Positions 1-8,964 are shown, counted from the stretch's first letter. The stretch is DNA of 64,000 nucleotides from Neotamlana sedimentorum (GCF_000943565.1 NZ_JTDW01000008.1:62001-126000), one strand, 5' to 3'. The notes: generated by a model not told the origin, from the sequence alone. Numbers and translations are program-made.

Positions 1-209
1 CCAATTAAAACATCGGCATTTGAGACATCGTTTGTTACTTCAATCCCTTCGTTTTTATAGGCTTCGTCTGAAAACACCCGAATAGTTGAAGCTTCGGCCA
101 CAAAATCGGCTTCTGGAAATTGTTTTTTAGCTTCGGCTAATTTTTTGGGTGAAAATACCACGCGACGATCGGGTGGTGTTTTTCGTTCTGTGATTATTGC
201 AAATTTCAT
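1..209 (-). CDS. Alanine dehydrogenase/PNT N-terminal domain oxidoreductase (partial)
   Basis: The first 69 residues are visible, starting MKFAIITERKTPPDRRVVFS; the rest lies beyond the left edge. The R-K-x-P-P-D-R-R-V segment followed by a basic helix and an 'S-x-I-R-V-F-S-D' stretch is typical of the N-terminal domain shared by alanine dehydrogenase, NAD(P) transhydrogenase alpha subunit and saccharopine-dehydrogenase-like proteins of Flavobacteria. It is probably a cytoplasmic NAD(P)-dependent amino-acid dehydrogenase, but the substrate cannot be read from this fragment. The start codon lies 5 bp after the stop of the DUF1801 gene, so the two are probably co-transcribed. Confidence 0.7.
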   Translation of the reverse strand, partial: MKFAIITERKTPPDRRVVFSPKKLAEAKKQFPEADFVAEASTIRVFSDEAYKNEGIEVTNDVSNADVLI

Positions 210-214
210 AAGTT

Positions 215-634
215 TTATGCGCCTAAAAGTGGCAAGTGTTTTATTTTATGATAGGTTAATGCGAGGGTTATACAATGCTGTAGTTCGGTTTTAGGAATGG
301 TGCCGTTTATATTAAAAATAATGGCTCTGTTACCTTCGAATTTAAAAACCGTTTTATAAATTATTTTAAAGGTTGACACCAACTGCGAGCTGCATTGAAA
401 ATACATGGCGTATTGGTTGGGTGTTTTGGGTTTCCAATCGATTCGCAAGGTACTGCCGTGTTTTGTTAGGTAACTTGGCTCGTTCCATTTTAAGGTTTCT
501 TCTAGTTTTTCTAATCCTGTTATGCTTTCTGCTGTTTTTAAAACTAAAGCGCGTAGCGCATCCATTTTTGGTTTTACCTGCGGTGGATAGTTATTAAATA
601 TTTGTTTTACTTTTGGATGACTGACAATTTGCAT
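215..634 (-). CDS. DUF1801 domain protein
   Basis: A 139-residue protein with no signal peptide. The segment around residues 42-56 (L-E-E-T-L-K-W-N-E-P-S-Y) matches the conserved 'W-x-x-P-S/T-Y' core of the DUF1801/YdhG family, small cytoplasmic proteins with a compact alpha/beta fold and no settled biochemical role. The length matches single-domain members. It is followed at 5 bp by the oxidoreductase at the left edge. I infer housekeeping context, outside the glycan cluster. Confidence 0.75.
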   Translation of the reverse strand: MQIVSHPKVKQIFNNYPPQVKPKMDALRALVLKTAESITGLEKLEETLKWNEPSYLTKHGSTLRIDWKPKTPNQYAMYFQCSSQLVSTFKIIYKTVFKFEGNRAIIFNINGTIPKTELQHCITLALTYHKIKHLPLLGA

Positions 635-702
635 AACATGAAACTATGGAATACTTTTTGTTGTAATTTAAGTGTATTAAAACAGATTTACAAACTTTTT
701 AA

Positions 703-710
703 TATCTTTG
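703..710 (+). promoter_or_regulatory. Bacteroidota -7 promoter element (TATCTTTG)
   Basis: TATCTTTG is an exact match to the TAnnTTTG -7 consensus of Bacteroidota sigma factor promoters. A transcript would start near 716-718 and run through the structured segment into ssrA. No clear TTG -33 element stands at the usual distance. Confidence 0.55.
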
Positions 711-716
711 CCGACC

Positions 717-892
717 GCGTTAAGGATTGAGGTATTGTTGGAGCTCCTCGCAGAGAGCGACTACCGAAAGCCTGACGCACTTTTGCCATTAAAAGCAAAA
801 GTGGGTAACGCCCACTGTTTAAAAATACGCTTCGACTGCGCTCTGCGTGACAATTGAAGTGACATAATAAGATTCCCGCCTGCGCGGGAAAA
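717..892 (+). ncRNA. Structured transcribed leader upstream of ssrA, possible Flavo-1-like RNA
   Basis: This 176-bp stretch has no gene but is full of hairpins directly downstream of a good promoter element. Perfect inverted repeats are CACTTTTGC/GCAAAAGTG (778-786 with 795-803), GTGGG/CCCAC (801-805 with 811-815) and TTCCCGC/GCGGGAA (873-879 with 884-890), the last ending 3 bp before the tmRNA. The stretch with GCGACTACCGAAAGCCTGA and GGGTAACGCCC resembles an element I recall recurring in flavobacterial intergenic regions, perhaps the Rfam Flavo-1 motif. That is recollection, not a search result. It may simply be the precursor leader of tmRNA plus repeats. Confidence 0.45.
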
Positions 893-893
893 T

Positions 894-1285
894 GGGGTCG
901 ACTGGTTTTGACAGCGAGATTAATTGAACGGTAAGCACGTGGTGTAATGGTTTTGAAACACCTAAAAGGCTAGACCAAATTTTAAACGGCGAGAATAACT
1001 ACGCTTTAGCTGCATAATCTGAATTATAGTAAGATTGGCCTAGGTACACAAGGTGTACAAGCTTTATGTCTCCGGAAAGCCTTGATTGACGGCGTTCCAT
1101 TTTGAGGCATCGTAAATGTCAATATAGTTTAAGTGCTGCTTCGATGCTTAAGCGAAACTAAAGAAGCTAAGTTGTAAGTAGGTTGTCTTTAACCAGCTTG
1201 CAATCGAAAACCTAAGAAAAGAATAAACGTGTAGAAAGCCCTTTGGTTACTTGTTTGGACGAGAGTTCGATTCTCTCCGACTCCA
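894..1285 (+). ncRNA. ssrA: tmRNA
   Basis: This RNA rescues stalled ribosomes and tags the incomplete protein for proteolysis. The acceptor stem pairs GGGGTCG (894-900) with CGACTCC (1278-1284, one G-U pair), followed by discriminator A1285. The CCA end is not encoded. The T-arm is GAGAG-TTCGATT-CTCTC (1261-1277). The tag reading frame at 988-1017 translates to GENNYALAA then TAA, the form typical of Flavobacteria. The start and end are set by the acceptor stem. Confidence 0.97.
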
Positions 1286-1290
1286 CTTTT

Positions 1291-1333
1291 AAAAACCTCA
1301 ACTAGTTAATTTTTAATTAGTTGAGGTTTTTTC
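1291..1333 (+). terminator. Rho-independent terminator of ssrA
   Basis: An inverted repeat (AAAACCTCAACTAGTTAA with TTAATTAGTTGAGGTTTT) is followed by a T run and begins 6 bp after the tmRNA end. This is a strong intrinsic terminator. Confidence 0.85.
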
Positions 1334-1670
1334 TAGTCAACATATAGTCAACAAATCAAAAAAGAGTACTTTATATACTGTTTTTACAAATAATAAGCAC
1401 CCGACTATTAACTTGTATATTTTACAACTAAACACTTGCACCTTTTTTATGTACAAAAAACAATACCTATAACTTGTATTGCATAAAGTAACTCGCAAAA
1501 ATACTATTAACTTGAAATAATATTGAATAATCAAACAAAGCCAATATTTTTATAAACTTTTAAAAGCTTATTTTTTAGATAAAATTTTCGCTAATTAAAT
1601 TCACTAAAGTTATCATACTAAATCAATATATATTTATATTTTTAAGTTCTAAATAATCAACAACTTATTA
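1334..1670. other. AT-rich intergenic region with a 9-bp direct repeat
   Basis: 337 bp with no convincing gene. TAGTCAACA occurs twice in tandem at 1334-1342 and 1345-1353, directly after the tmRNA terminator. The rest is very AT-rich and must hold the promoter of the restriction-modification gene, but I see no TAnnTTTG match. A 65-codon minus-strand frame here looks random. Confidence 0.5.
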
Positions 1671-4600
1671 ATGTCATTATATCAATCTTCGGTACTTAAA
1701 CACTATTTAAAATTACAAGATAGTGAAGCCATAAATAAAGCATATAAAAAATATACCAAGTACTTTTTAAACCCAACTATTCAAGATAACATACGTAGCT
1801 CTAAAGAAGAAGAATACCAAGGCATTTTCCTTACAGAATTGTTTGTAAATATATTAGACTATACCCTTAAACCCAAAGCTAACTTTAATTTAGTAGCAGA
1901 ATATAAAAACCAAAATAACGCACGTAAAGCCGATGGCGCCATATTAGATAATGATATAGCTATTGGTGTTATAGAATTAAAAGGTACAAATACCAAAGAT
2001 TTAGAAAGCATACGTAAACAAGCGTTCGATTATAAAGCAAACCAGAAAGGATGCGTTTATGTAATAACATCAAATTTTGAAAAATTACGTTTTTATATTA
2101 ACGATGCCACCGAGTTTGAAGAATTTAATTTATTCGAGCTTACACCAGAACGATTTGAGCTGTTATACATCTGTTTGCAAAAAGACAATGTATTAAATAA
2201 CACAGCTTTAAAAATAAAAGAGCAGTCGGTTGTTGAAGAAGAACAAATAACCAAACAATTTTATAAAGACTATTCGGTATTTAAACGTGAACTGTTTAGA
2301 GACCTGGTTAAACGCAATGCTAGTAAATTAAAAAACTTACGTCATTCTCAATTGGTTTCAGAATCAAACCAAACAGACGAAGAAAAAACAGAATTAGTAA
2401 AACTAGAAAAAAACGTTAAACTAACCCTCTTTAAAAAATCACAAAAATTAATAGACCGTTACCTATTTATTTTCTTTGCCGAAGATAGAGGCTTACTACC
2501 ACCAAATAGCACTCAACAAATATTAGATAAGTGGAAAGCCGATGTAGATTTTGGAGACGACCGCCCACTTTATACGCTATTTAAACAATATTTTAAATTT
2601 TTAGACCAAGGTAGAGCAGGAACAACAAACCGAGCAGAAATATACGCTTATAACGGTGGTTTATTTAAAGAAGATAAAACCCTAGATAGTTTAGATATAG
2701 ATAGTGAGTTGTTGTACAAACACACCTGTAAATTGGCAGCTTACGATTTTGAAAGTCAAGTAGATGTAAATATACTTGGGCATATTTTTGAAAACTCACT
2801 AAACGAGATAGAAAGCGTTAATGCCGAAATTGAAGGAGGCGATTTTGATAAACAAAAATCTAAACGTAAAAAAGATGGCGTTTTTTACACGCCTAAATAC
2901 ATTACCAAATACATTGTTGAAAATACCATTGGTAAACTGTGCGACGAAAAGAAAACCGAACTAGGCTTTAAAGAAGAAGAATATTTTAAAGGCAGAAAAA
3001 ACAGAAATAAAACAACCATAACCAAATTAGTAAATATTTTAGATACCTATCGCGATTGGTTACTACAACTCACCATTTGCGACCCTGCCTGTGGTTCTGG
3101 TGCATTTTTAAACCAAGCTTTAAACTTTTTAATAGCAGAACACCAATATATAGACGAACTTAAAACAAAAGTATTAGGTGGTGGCTTACAATTTCCAGAT
3201 ATTGAAAACACCATACTAGAAAACAATATTTACGGTGTAGATTTAAACGAAGAATCTGTAGAAATAGCAAAACTATCGCTGTGGTTACGTACCGCACAAC
3301 CTCGCCGTAAATTAAACGATTTAAGTAGCAATATAAAATGTGGAAACTCTTTAATAGATAGCAAAGCCGTTGCAGGCGATAAAGCTTTTAATTGGCAAGA
3401 ACAATTTCCTAAAGTATTTGAAAATGGTGGTTTTGATGTGATTATTGGGAATCCGCCTTATGTTAGACAGGAATTGTTTAAAGAGATCAAGCCTTATTTA
3501 AAAGAAAATTATAAATGTTACAACAGTATAGCTGATTTGTATACATATTTTATAGAAAAAGGAATTAATTTGATGAATGAATATGGTCTGTTTTCTTTTA
3601 TTCTTCCTAATAAATTCTTGAAAGCTACTTATGGTAAAAACATAAGAAAGGTGATGAAAGAAGATGCTAATTTGGAGTTGTTGTTCGATTTTGATGACTA
3701 TCCTGTTTTTGCTGACGCTACAACCTATCCTATTATTTATGTTTTAAATAAAAAGCCTAATTATAAAACTAAAACATTTTTATATTCTGAAATTAACAAA
3801 AGAGATAATACGTTAGACCCAATAAACACTTTAGAGTTAAAGAAATACCAGGTTTTTCTAGATTCTCTAAAAGATGAAATGTGGAATTTTATTGATTTAA
3901 AAAAATCTAGATTATTAGATAAAATTATAACTAATTCAACTTATTTAAAAGATTTAGTTGATAATAAGATATTTGCAGGTATAGCTTCTGGTAAAAATGA
4001 TGTATTTATTGTAAATGACTTGAATAAATTTAAATATGATATAAATGCTTCAGATAAATTAAAATTAATTTTAGGAGGTAGTGAAATATCTCGTTATAAA
4101 ATTAATCCAATTGGTAATTATATCTTGTTTATGCCATGGGATTATGATTTAAATTCCTCTGAGTCAATAAAAAAATATCTTATTAACAATAAAACAGAGC
4201 TTGAAAAACGACCAGAAGTTAAGTCAGGTAGATTTAACTGGTGGTGCTTAAGTAGATATGGTAGTAATAATTCACACCTTCTAAATAAACCTAAAATAAT
4301 CGCACCTTTTATAAATAATAAGTGCAACTTCTATTTAGATGAATCAGGAGAAATTTATTTACAAAAGAATAGTATGTTTATCTCTTCAGGTTCTAAATCA
4401 TTATTAGCCTATTTGAATTCTAAAGTTTCATTTTTCTATCTTTCAAATGTTTGTACGACTCTTCAAGGTGGATATTATGATTTTAGAAGAGATAAAATAC
4501 AACTATTACCAATTCCAAATAATTTAAATGAAAAGGAAACTTTTTTTGTTCAAAAGGTAAATGCAAATCTAAACTACAATAAAGATTTTAATTTAATTAT

Positions 4601-4937
4601 AAAGAAATTTGAAGCCTATCTTAAACAACATTATAATTTAGAAAAACTGTCCAAAAAACTACAAAACTGGCACGAGTTAGAATTTGGCGAGTTTATAAAA
4701 GAGCTAAACAAAGCCATAAAAGCCAACAACAAACTACGTGTTAAAGATGGTTTAGAAGAAATACCAACCCTAACCAAAAAAGACGAGTTTGAGTGGTTAG
4801 ACCTCTTTGAAGACAACAAACAAAAAGCACAAACCTTACAAACCCAAATTAACCAAACCGATAAAGAAATAGACCAAATGGTTTATGAGTTATACAATCT
4901 TACCGATGAAGAAATAGCAATTGTTGAGCAAAGTTAA
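1671..4937 (+). CDS. Type IIG restriction-modification enzyme (N6-adenine methyltransferase + nuclease)
   Basis: A 1088-residue single-chain enzyme, the usual size for Eco57I/type IIG-like proteins that both cut and methylate DNA. The N-terminal part has a PD-(D/E)XK-like nuclease site: D88 followed by E102-x-K104 in 'VIELKGT'. The methyltransferase core has motif I D-P-A-C-G-S-G-A-F-L from residue 471 and motif IV N-P-P-Y-V from residue 594, which place it among gamma-class m6A methyltransferases. Residues of about 620-980 should be the target-recognition domain and use a more AT-rich, less C-rich codon style than both flanks. It stands alone between ssrA and the convergent glycan cluster, with no separate specificity subunit. 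The recognition sequence cannot be predicted. Confidence 0.9.
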   Translation: MSLYQSSVLKHYLKLQDSEAINKAYKKYTKYFLNPTIQDNIRSSKEEEYQGIFLTELFVNILDYTLKPKANFNLVAEYKNQNNARKADGAILDNDIAIGVIELKGTNTKDLESIRKQAFDYKANQKGCVYVITSNFEKLRFYINDATEFEEFNLFELTPERFELLYICLQKDNVLNNTALKIKEQSVVEEEQITKQFYKDYSVFKRELFRDLVKRNASKLKNLRHSQLVSESNQTDEEKTELVKLEKNVKLTLFKKSQKLIDRYLFIFFAEDRGLLPPNSTQQILDKWKADVDFGDDRPLYTLFKQYFKFLDQGRAGTTNRAEIYAYNGGLFKEDKTLDSLDIDSELLYKHTCKLAAYDFESQVDVNILGHIFENSLNEIESVNAEIEGGDFDKQKSKRKKDGVFYTPKYITKYIVENTIGKLCDEKKTELGFKEEEYFKGRKNRNKTTITKLVNILDTYRDWLLQLTICDPACGSGAFLNQALNFLIAEHQYIDELKTKVLGGGLQFPDIENTILENNIYGVDLNEESVEIAKLSLWLRTAQPRRKLNDLSSNIKCGNSLIDSKAVAGDKAFNWQEQFPKVFENGGFDVIIGNPPYVRQELFKEIKPYLKENYKCYNSIADLYTYFIEKGINLMNEYGLFSFILPNKFLKATYGKNIRKVMKEDANLELLFDFDDYPVFADATTYPIIYVLNKKPNYKTKTFLYSEINKRDNTLDPINTLELKKYQVFLDSLKDEMWNFIDLKKSRLLDKIITNSTYLKDLVDNKIFAGIASGKNDVFIVNDLNKFKYDINASDKLKLILGGSEISRYKINPIGNYILFMPWDYDLNSSESIKKYLINNKTELEKRPEVKSGRFNWWCLSRYGSNNSHLLNKPKIIAPFINNKCNFYLDESGEIYLQKNSMFISSGSKSLLAYLNSKVSFFYLSNVCTTLQGGYYDFRRDKIQLLPIPNNLNEKETFFVQKVNANLNYNKDFNLIIKKFEAYLKQHYNLEKLSKKLQNWHELEFGEFIKELNKAIKANNKLRVKDGLEEIPTLTKKDEFEWLDLFEDNKQKAQTLQTQINQTDKEIDQMVYELYNLTDEEIAIVEQS

Positions 4938-4987
4938 TTTACTAACCATTAAGGCGTTTACTTCTTTTTTTTAATGAGGTTCCCAAG

Positions 4988-7204
4988 TCATAAGGTTTTA
5001 TTTATGCTATCGCCTAACACTATGTGTAAGTTTCCGCCATCGATAATGTCTTGATGGGTTATGGTTAGCGCGTTGTAAGGCTCACCATTTAACAACATAG
5101 ATTGAATATATTTATTTTCGGGAGATTGATTTTCGGTAGTGATTTTAAATGCCTTACCGTTTTCTAAATTAATAGTCGCCGAGGTTACCGTTGGCGAGGT
5201 AAGGCTATAAACCGCCTCGGCCGGATTTATTGGATATAATCCCATTGATGAAAACACTAACCACGCGCTCATTTGTCCGCAATCTTCATTTCCACAATAG
5301 CCATCGGGCTTCGTGCTGTATTGGGTTTTTATAATTTTACGTACCATCTCTTGGGTTTTCCATGGCTGCCCAATTTCGTTATACAAATAAGCTACATGAT
5401 GACTTGGCTCGTTACCGTGCGCATATTGCCCAATCATACCGGTGCTAAAAATAGGTAGCTTATCCTCTTTTTCTGGATAATAAGTAAACATGGAATCTAA
5501 TTTTACGGCAAATTGTTCTTTTCCTACGGCTTGCTCTAATCCATCGATATTATGCGGAACAAACCAAAAATATTGCCATGCATTACTTTCGCAAAATTCT
5601 TTGGTATATGCTTTTGCTGAAAATTCACTAATAAAATGACCTTGATCGTCTTTTGGACGGAAGAAGGTCGATTCTGTATCGTACAAATTACGCCAGTTAT
5701 CAGCACGTTTTGTAAACACCTTATTAGCCTCTACATGTCCTAAGGCTTTTGCTAATTTGGCTATGCACCAATCGTTATAAGCATACTCCAAAGTTTTTGA
5801 AACCGACCAATTTTCGTGATGTTCGCCAGTGGGAACATAGCCTAACTTTTTGTATAAATCTATTTGTCTGCCATCTTCGTTTGCTGAAGCTATACAAGCC
5901 TCTAAAGCTTTTTCGGCATCCATTGGAATGCCTTTAAAATAGGCGTCAACAATTACAGGAACAGCGTGGTAACCAATCATCATATTGGTTTCGTTTCCTG
6001 CTAAAGACCATACTGGAAGTAAACCCGTTTCGTCGTAATGCGATAAAAACGATTTCACCATATCTTCGGTTTCTTTTTGAGAAATGATGGTGTATAATGG
6101 ATGCGTTGCTCTAAAGGTGTCCCACAATGAAAACGTATCGTACTTATTGTAACCGTTGGCTACATGATTTTTGCCATCGGCACCTTTGTATGCACCATCC
6201 ACATCGCTGTGTAACGATGGCGTTAAAAACACATGGTACATGTTGGTATAAAACAATTCTTTTTGAGCTTTTGTGCCTTCAATAGTAATTTTTGAGAGTT
6301 GTTTTTCCCAAATGGCATCGGCTTCTGCTACGGTTTTTTCGAAATCCCAATGCGGTAATTCGGCTTCGAGGTTTTTTCTAGCACCAGCTATACTTGCCGA
6401 AGATAACGCCACTTTTACTTTTATTTTTTCGTTATCTGATGTTTTATAATGAGCCACTATTTTGGTAAACTGTCCGGCTACGCTATCGGCATTAATTTCT
6501 TCGGATTTATTGAATAACTGTGCTTTATCGAAAGGTTTAGAAAACTGCATTACAAAATACACACGTTGGTCTGCTGCCCAACCTTTCGATTTTCGGTAAC
6601 CCACAATGGTTTGGTTGTCTTCTATCGTTATTTTAGTTTCCATAGGCTTATCCCAATTTAAGCTATATCCTAAATCGAGAATAATTTGACTGTTATCGTC
6701 CTTCGGAAATGTGTATTGGTGAAACCCTACACGTGCAGTTGTGGTTAATTCGGCCTTAATTCCAGAGCTTAACAAATCTACGGTATAATAACCTGGGCTT
6801 GCCTCTTCTTTATCATGAGAAAATTTAGAATATGGTCTGTAAGCAGCTTCGGGTGTTAAACTTTTAGTGAATTTACTGTTTAAAGGCATTACCAATAAAT
6901 CGTACATATCGCCAGCACCAGTACCCGATAAATGCGTATGGCTAAACCCTGCTATAGTTGAATCTGGGTAAAAATAACCTGCAATTCTGTCCCAACCAGG
7001 TAAACCGTTATCTGGACTTAATTGCACCATGCCAAATGGAACCACTGCTCCTGGATAGGTATTTCCTGGTCCGTCGGTTCCTGTAAATGTATTAACGTAT
7101 TGTGTTAGCTTTTCTGTTGTTTGCTGTGGTGTTTCCTTTGTAATTTGAGCACATGAAACTACGGCTAAACTTAGCATTAACAATAAACTGTTATAAAACT
7201 TCAT
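4988..7204 (-). CDS. GH92 alpha-mannosidase lipoprotein (copy 1)
   Basis: A 738-residue exo-alpha-mannosidase of the calcium-dependent, inverting GH92 family, which trims alpha-mannose from N-glycans or mannans. The N-terminus has a lipoprotein signal with Cys18 (AVVSCAQ), so it is probably anchored at the cell surface or in the periplasm. Family marks are Y-V-N-T-F-T-G-T near the mature start, the C-E-S-N-A-W-Q-Y segment with Glu539 (likely general acid) and G-N-E-D-C-G-Q-M-S-A-W ending its acidic pair at Asp641. It also carries H-x-N-E-P-x-H-H, shared with copy 2 but not with copy 3. It is the last gene of the minus-strand run and converges on the restriction-modification gene. The 67-bp gap upstream is wider than most and holds a possible promoter. 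Confidence 0.93.
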   Translation of the reverse strand: MKFYNSLLLMLSLAVVSCAQITKETPQQTTEKLTQYVNTFTGTDGPGNTYPGAVVPFGMVQLSPDNGLPGWDRIAGYFYPDSTIAGFSHTHLSGTGAGDMYDLLVMPLNSKFTKSLTPEAAYRPYSKFSHDKEEASPGYYTVDLLSSGIKAELTTTARVGFHQYTFPKDDNSQIILDLGYSLNWDKPMETKITIEDNQTIVGYRKSKGWAADQRVYFVMQFSKPFDKAQLFNKSEEINADSVAGQFTKIVAHYKTSDNEKIKVKVALSSASIAGARKNLEAELPHWDFEKTVAEADAIWEKQLSKITIEGTKAQKELFYTNMYHVFLTPSLHSDVDGAYKGADGKNHVANGYNKYDTFSLWDTFRATHPLYTIISQKETEDMVKSFLSHYDETGLLPVWSLAGNETNMMIGYHAVPVIVDAYFKGIPMDAEKALEACIASANEDGRQIDLYKKLGYVPTGEHHENWSVSKTLEYAYNDWCIAKLAKALGHVEANKVFTKRADNWRNLYDTESTFFRPKDDQGHFISEFSAKAYTKEFCESNAWQYFWFVPHNIDGLEQAVGKEQFAVKLDSMFTYYPEKEDKLPIFSTGMIGQYAHGNEPSHHVAYLYNEIGQPWKTQEMVRKIIKTQYSTKPDGYCGNEDCGQMSAWLVFSSMGLYPINPAEAVYSLTSPTVTSATINLENGKAFKITTENQSPENKYIQSMLLNGEPYNALTITHQDIIDGGNLHIVLGDSINKTL

Positions 7205-7221
7205 TTCCTAATATTCTTTAA

Positions 7222-7252
7222 AGCACATTTACTGTGTGCTATGACAAATTTA
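7222..7252 (-). promoter_or_regulatory. Possible internal promoter and small hairpin before GH92 copy 1
   Basis: On the minus strand TAAATTTG (7252-7245) matches the TAnnTTTG -7 consensus, 40 bp ahead of the ATG at 7204. A small dyad AGCACA/TGTGCT (7222-7227 with 7235-7240) lies between them. No TTG -33 element is evident, so this is weak. Confidence 0.3.
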
Positions 7253-7271
7253 CGCTTAAAACATATGGTGG

Positions 7272-8954
7272 TTACTTATATTCTGCTTTAAGCTTATTAA
7301 TTATTTTGTTGGCGTTATTGGCAATATGTCGACTATAATCTTGAGTATATAAAGTTGCAATAGTGCTATACTTTTTTGCTAAATTGTTATAATCTTCCCA
7401 AGCTTTATCGTAAACTTTAAGCCATTTTTTTACGTTTTTAGCATCGCCATTATCATCTGCATATTTTATATTAACCAAGCTTCGGTAAATTTCGTATAGC
7501 TTTAAACCATATTCTGATGAACCAATAGCATGATTTTTGGTTTCGTTATTTCCCCAATCAATGCTTTTAGCTAAACTAACTATCGTTTTCCATTTTGCAA
7601 CGGCTTCATCTTTTTGTGCTAAGTTTCGTAGCTGTTCTGTTTCACCTTTAACCACCATTGGCCACGCAATACCTTGATCTCTTGTCCACCACGGATTCAT
7701 ATCGCGATATGTACTATTTCTACCACGAACAACCGCTTCGGCCGAGAGTAAACACATGCGTCGAAATTTTTCTAAATCATTTCCTTTTAAACCTAAACGC
7801 TCTGTAGCATATCGATTAAAAATAAAGGCTTCTGTTTTATCGGTGTTTTGCCCCCATTGTGCCATTACCCACGCATTTAAATCGCACCATAACTCATCTT
7901 TTATGTATGGACCATCCCAACCGCCACCGCGAGACCAAGTCCAGATACCTGCGTATAATTCGGGTTTGGTTTCAACAAATTCCTTGATACTATGAATACG
8001 CTCTTTAGGCATACGGCTATGCTCTTCGAAACCCTCAATAACACCATTAGCAATATAATTTGGGTAAGCGCCTTTACCTTCGTATTCGCGAGCCGATTGC
8101 ACTTCAATAATTTGACGATGACGCCCTTGGCCAATCACTTTACTAAAGCTATTTGCTCTATGAAAATCGCCTTCGCAATGTTTAATACTTATAATTAAAT
8201 TGTTATGCGGCGTTACGGCATCACTCACTTTTAAATAGTTTTCTAAATTAACATCGAAAGCGCCCCAAGTTCTAAAAATTAATTGTTTATCGCGTTTCTC
8301 ACATATTTCTTCTTTTAAAATATTGATTAACGGAATAATAGTTTTTTCAGGACTCTTTTTATCTTTTATAGACCCTAAATGATAAGGCGCATCGTGTAAA
8401 TAGGTTTCGCCAATACGCACAACCAAACCATCTAGATCTGGAAACTGATCGAACATTTCATTAATTTGAACTCTAATTAATTGCTCGGTTAATTCGTTAT
8501 TAGGATCGCCAAAAGTGTCTTCAATATTATATTTTTCTATTAATCTTTTAGGAAACAATACTAAATCTGACATGGCATAAATGGCCATATTTTCGGCCTT
8601 ACATGCCGCATGCATTTGTTTAATTTGTGCCGCTTTTTCATCAACCCATTTTCTATCTTGAGAGCCTTTAGGTAGCACATCTTTGTCGAAAGATTCCCAG
8701 TTTATAGCCAAGGCAGGAGATTCGAATAAAAAGTACACTTTGCCGTTGTACCCCATTTCCTTAATTACTGCCGGATTGTTGTATTTAGAATCGTATGGTG
8801 TTTCACCAGGATTATGATGAACCATATCTAAAATTAAAGGTTCTGTATTCTTATTTTGTGCATACCCTAGGTTATGTCCTATAAAAAACACAACAAGTAT
8901 TAGGTTTATAATTTTTTCTAATTTTAAATGATTCATTTTCTTTTTTACTAACAT
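7272..8954 (-). CDS. Secreted TIM-barrel-like putative glycoside hydrolase, family unknown
   Basis: A 560-residue protein with a signal peptide ending near 'GYAQ' (residue 33). I do not recognise a named family. Visible features that fit a (beta/alpha)8 hydrolase are D-G-L-V-V-R-I-G-E-T-Y with Glu183 at the end of a predicted strand, and I-I-E-V-Q-S-A-R-E-Y-E-G around residues 282-292, faintly like the GH67 alpha-glucuronidase 'F-Q-x-x-x-E-Y' region. The tail is helical and rich in aromatic and charged residues. An alternative start at residue 7 (8936) gives a more ordinary signal peptide. It sits 10 bp after GH20 copy 1, so it probably shares that enzyme's substrate. A uronidase-like activity is only a guess. 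Confidence 0.6.
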   Translation of the reverse strand: MLVKKKMNHLKLEKIINLILVVFFIGHNLGYAQNKNTEPLILDMVHHNPGETPYDSKYNNPAVIKEMGYNGKVYFLFESPALAINWESFDKDVLPKGSQDRKWVDEKAAQIKQMHAACKAENMAIYAMSDLVLFPKRLIEKYNIEDTFGDPNNELTEQLIRVQINEMFDQFPDLDGLVVRIGETYLHDAPYHLGSIKDKKSPEKTIIPLINILKEEICEKRDKQLIFRTWGAFDVNLENYLKVSDAVTPHNNLIISIKHCEGDFHRANSFSKVIGQGRHRQIIEVQSAREYEGKGAYPNYIANGVIEGFEEHSRMPKERIHSIKEFVETKPELYAGIWTWSRGGGWDGPYIKDELWCDLNAWVMAQWGQNTDKTEAFIFNRYATERLGLKGNDLEKFRRMCLLSAEAVVRGRNSTYRDMNPWWTRDQGIAWPMVVKGETEQLRNLAQKDEAVAKWKTIVSLAKSIDWGNNETKNHAIGSSEYGLKLYEIYRSLVNIKYADDNGDAKNVKKWLKVYDKAWEDYNNLAKKYSTIATLYTQDYSRHIANNANKIINKLKAEYK

Positions 8955-8964
8955 TATTAATTTT

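Noticed and set aside
373-597. 74-codon plus-strand frame inside the DUF1801 gene
   Set aside because: It is antisense to a well-supported gene and hydrophobic only because of complementary codons.
1337-1534. 65-codon minus-strand frame after ssrA
   Set aside because: It starts within AT-rich intergenic DNA, overlaps the direct repeat and has a composition (Tyr, Phe, Leu, Cys-rich) expected of random AT-rich sequence.
4938-4987. Terminator between the convergent R-M and GH92 genes
   Set aside because: A T run is present on the plus strand but no stable inverted repeat precedes it.
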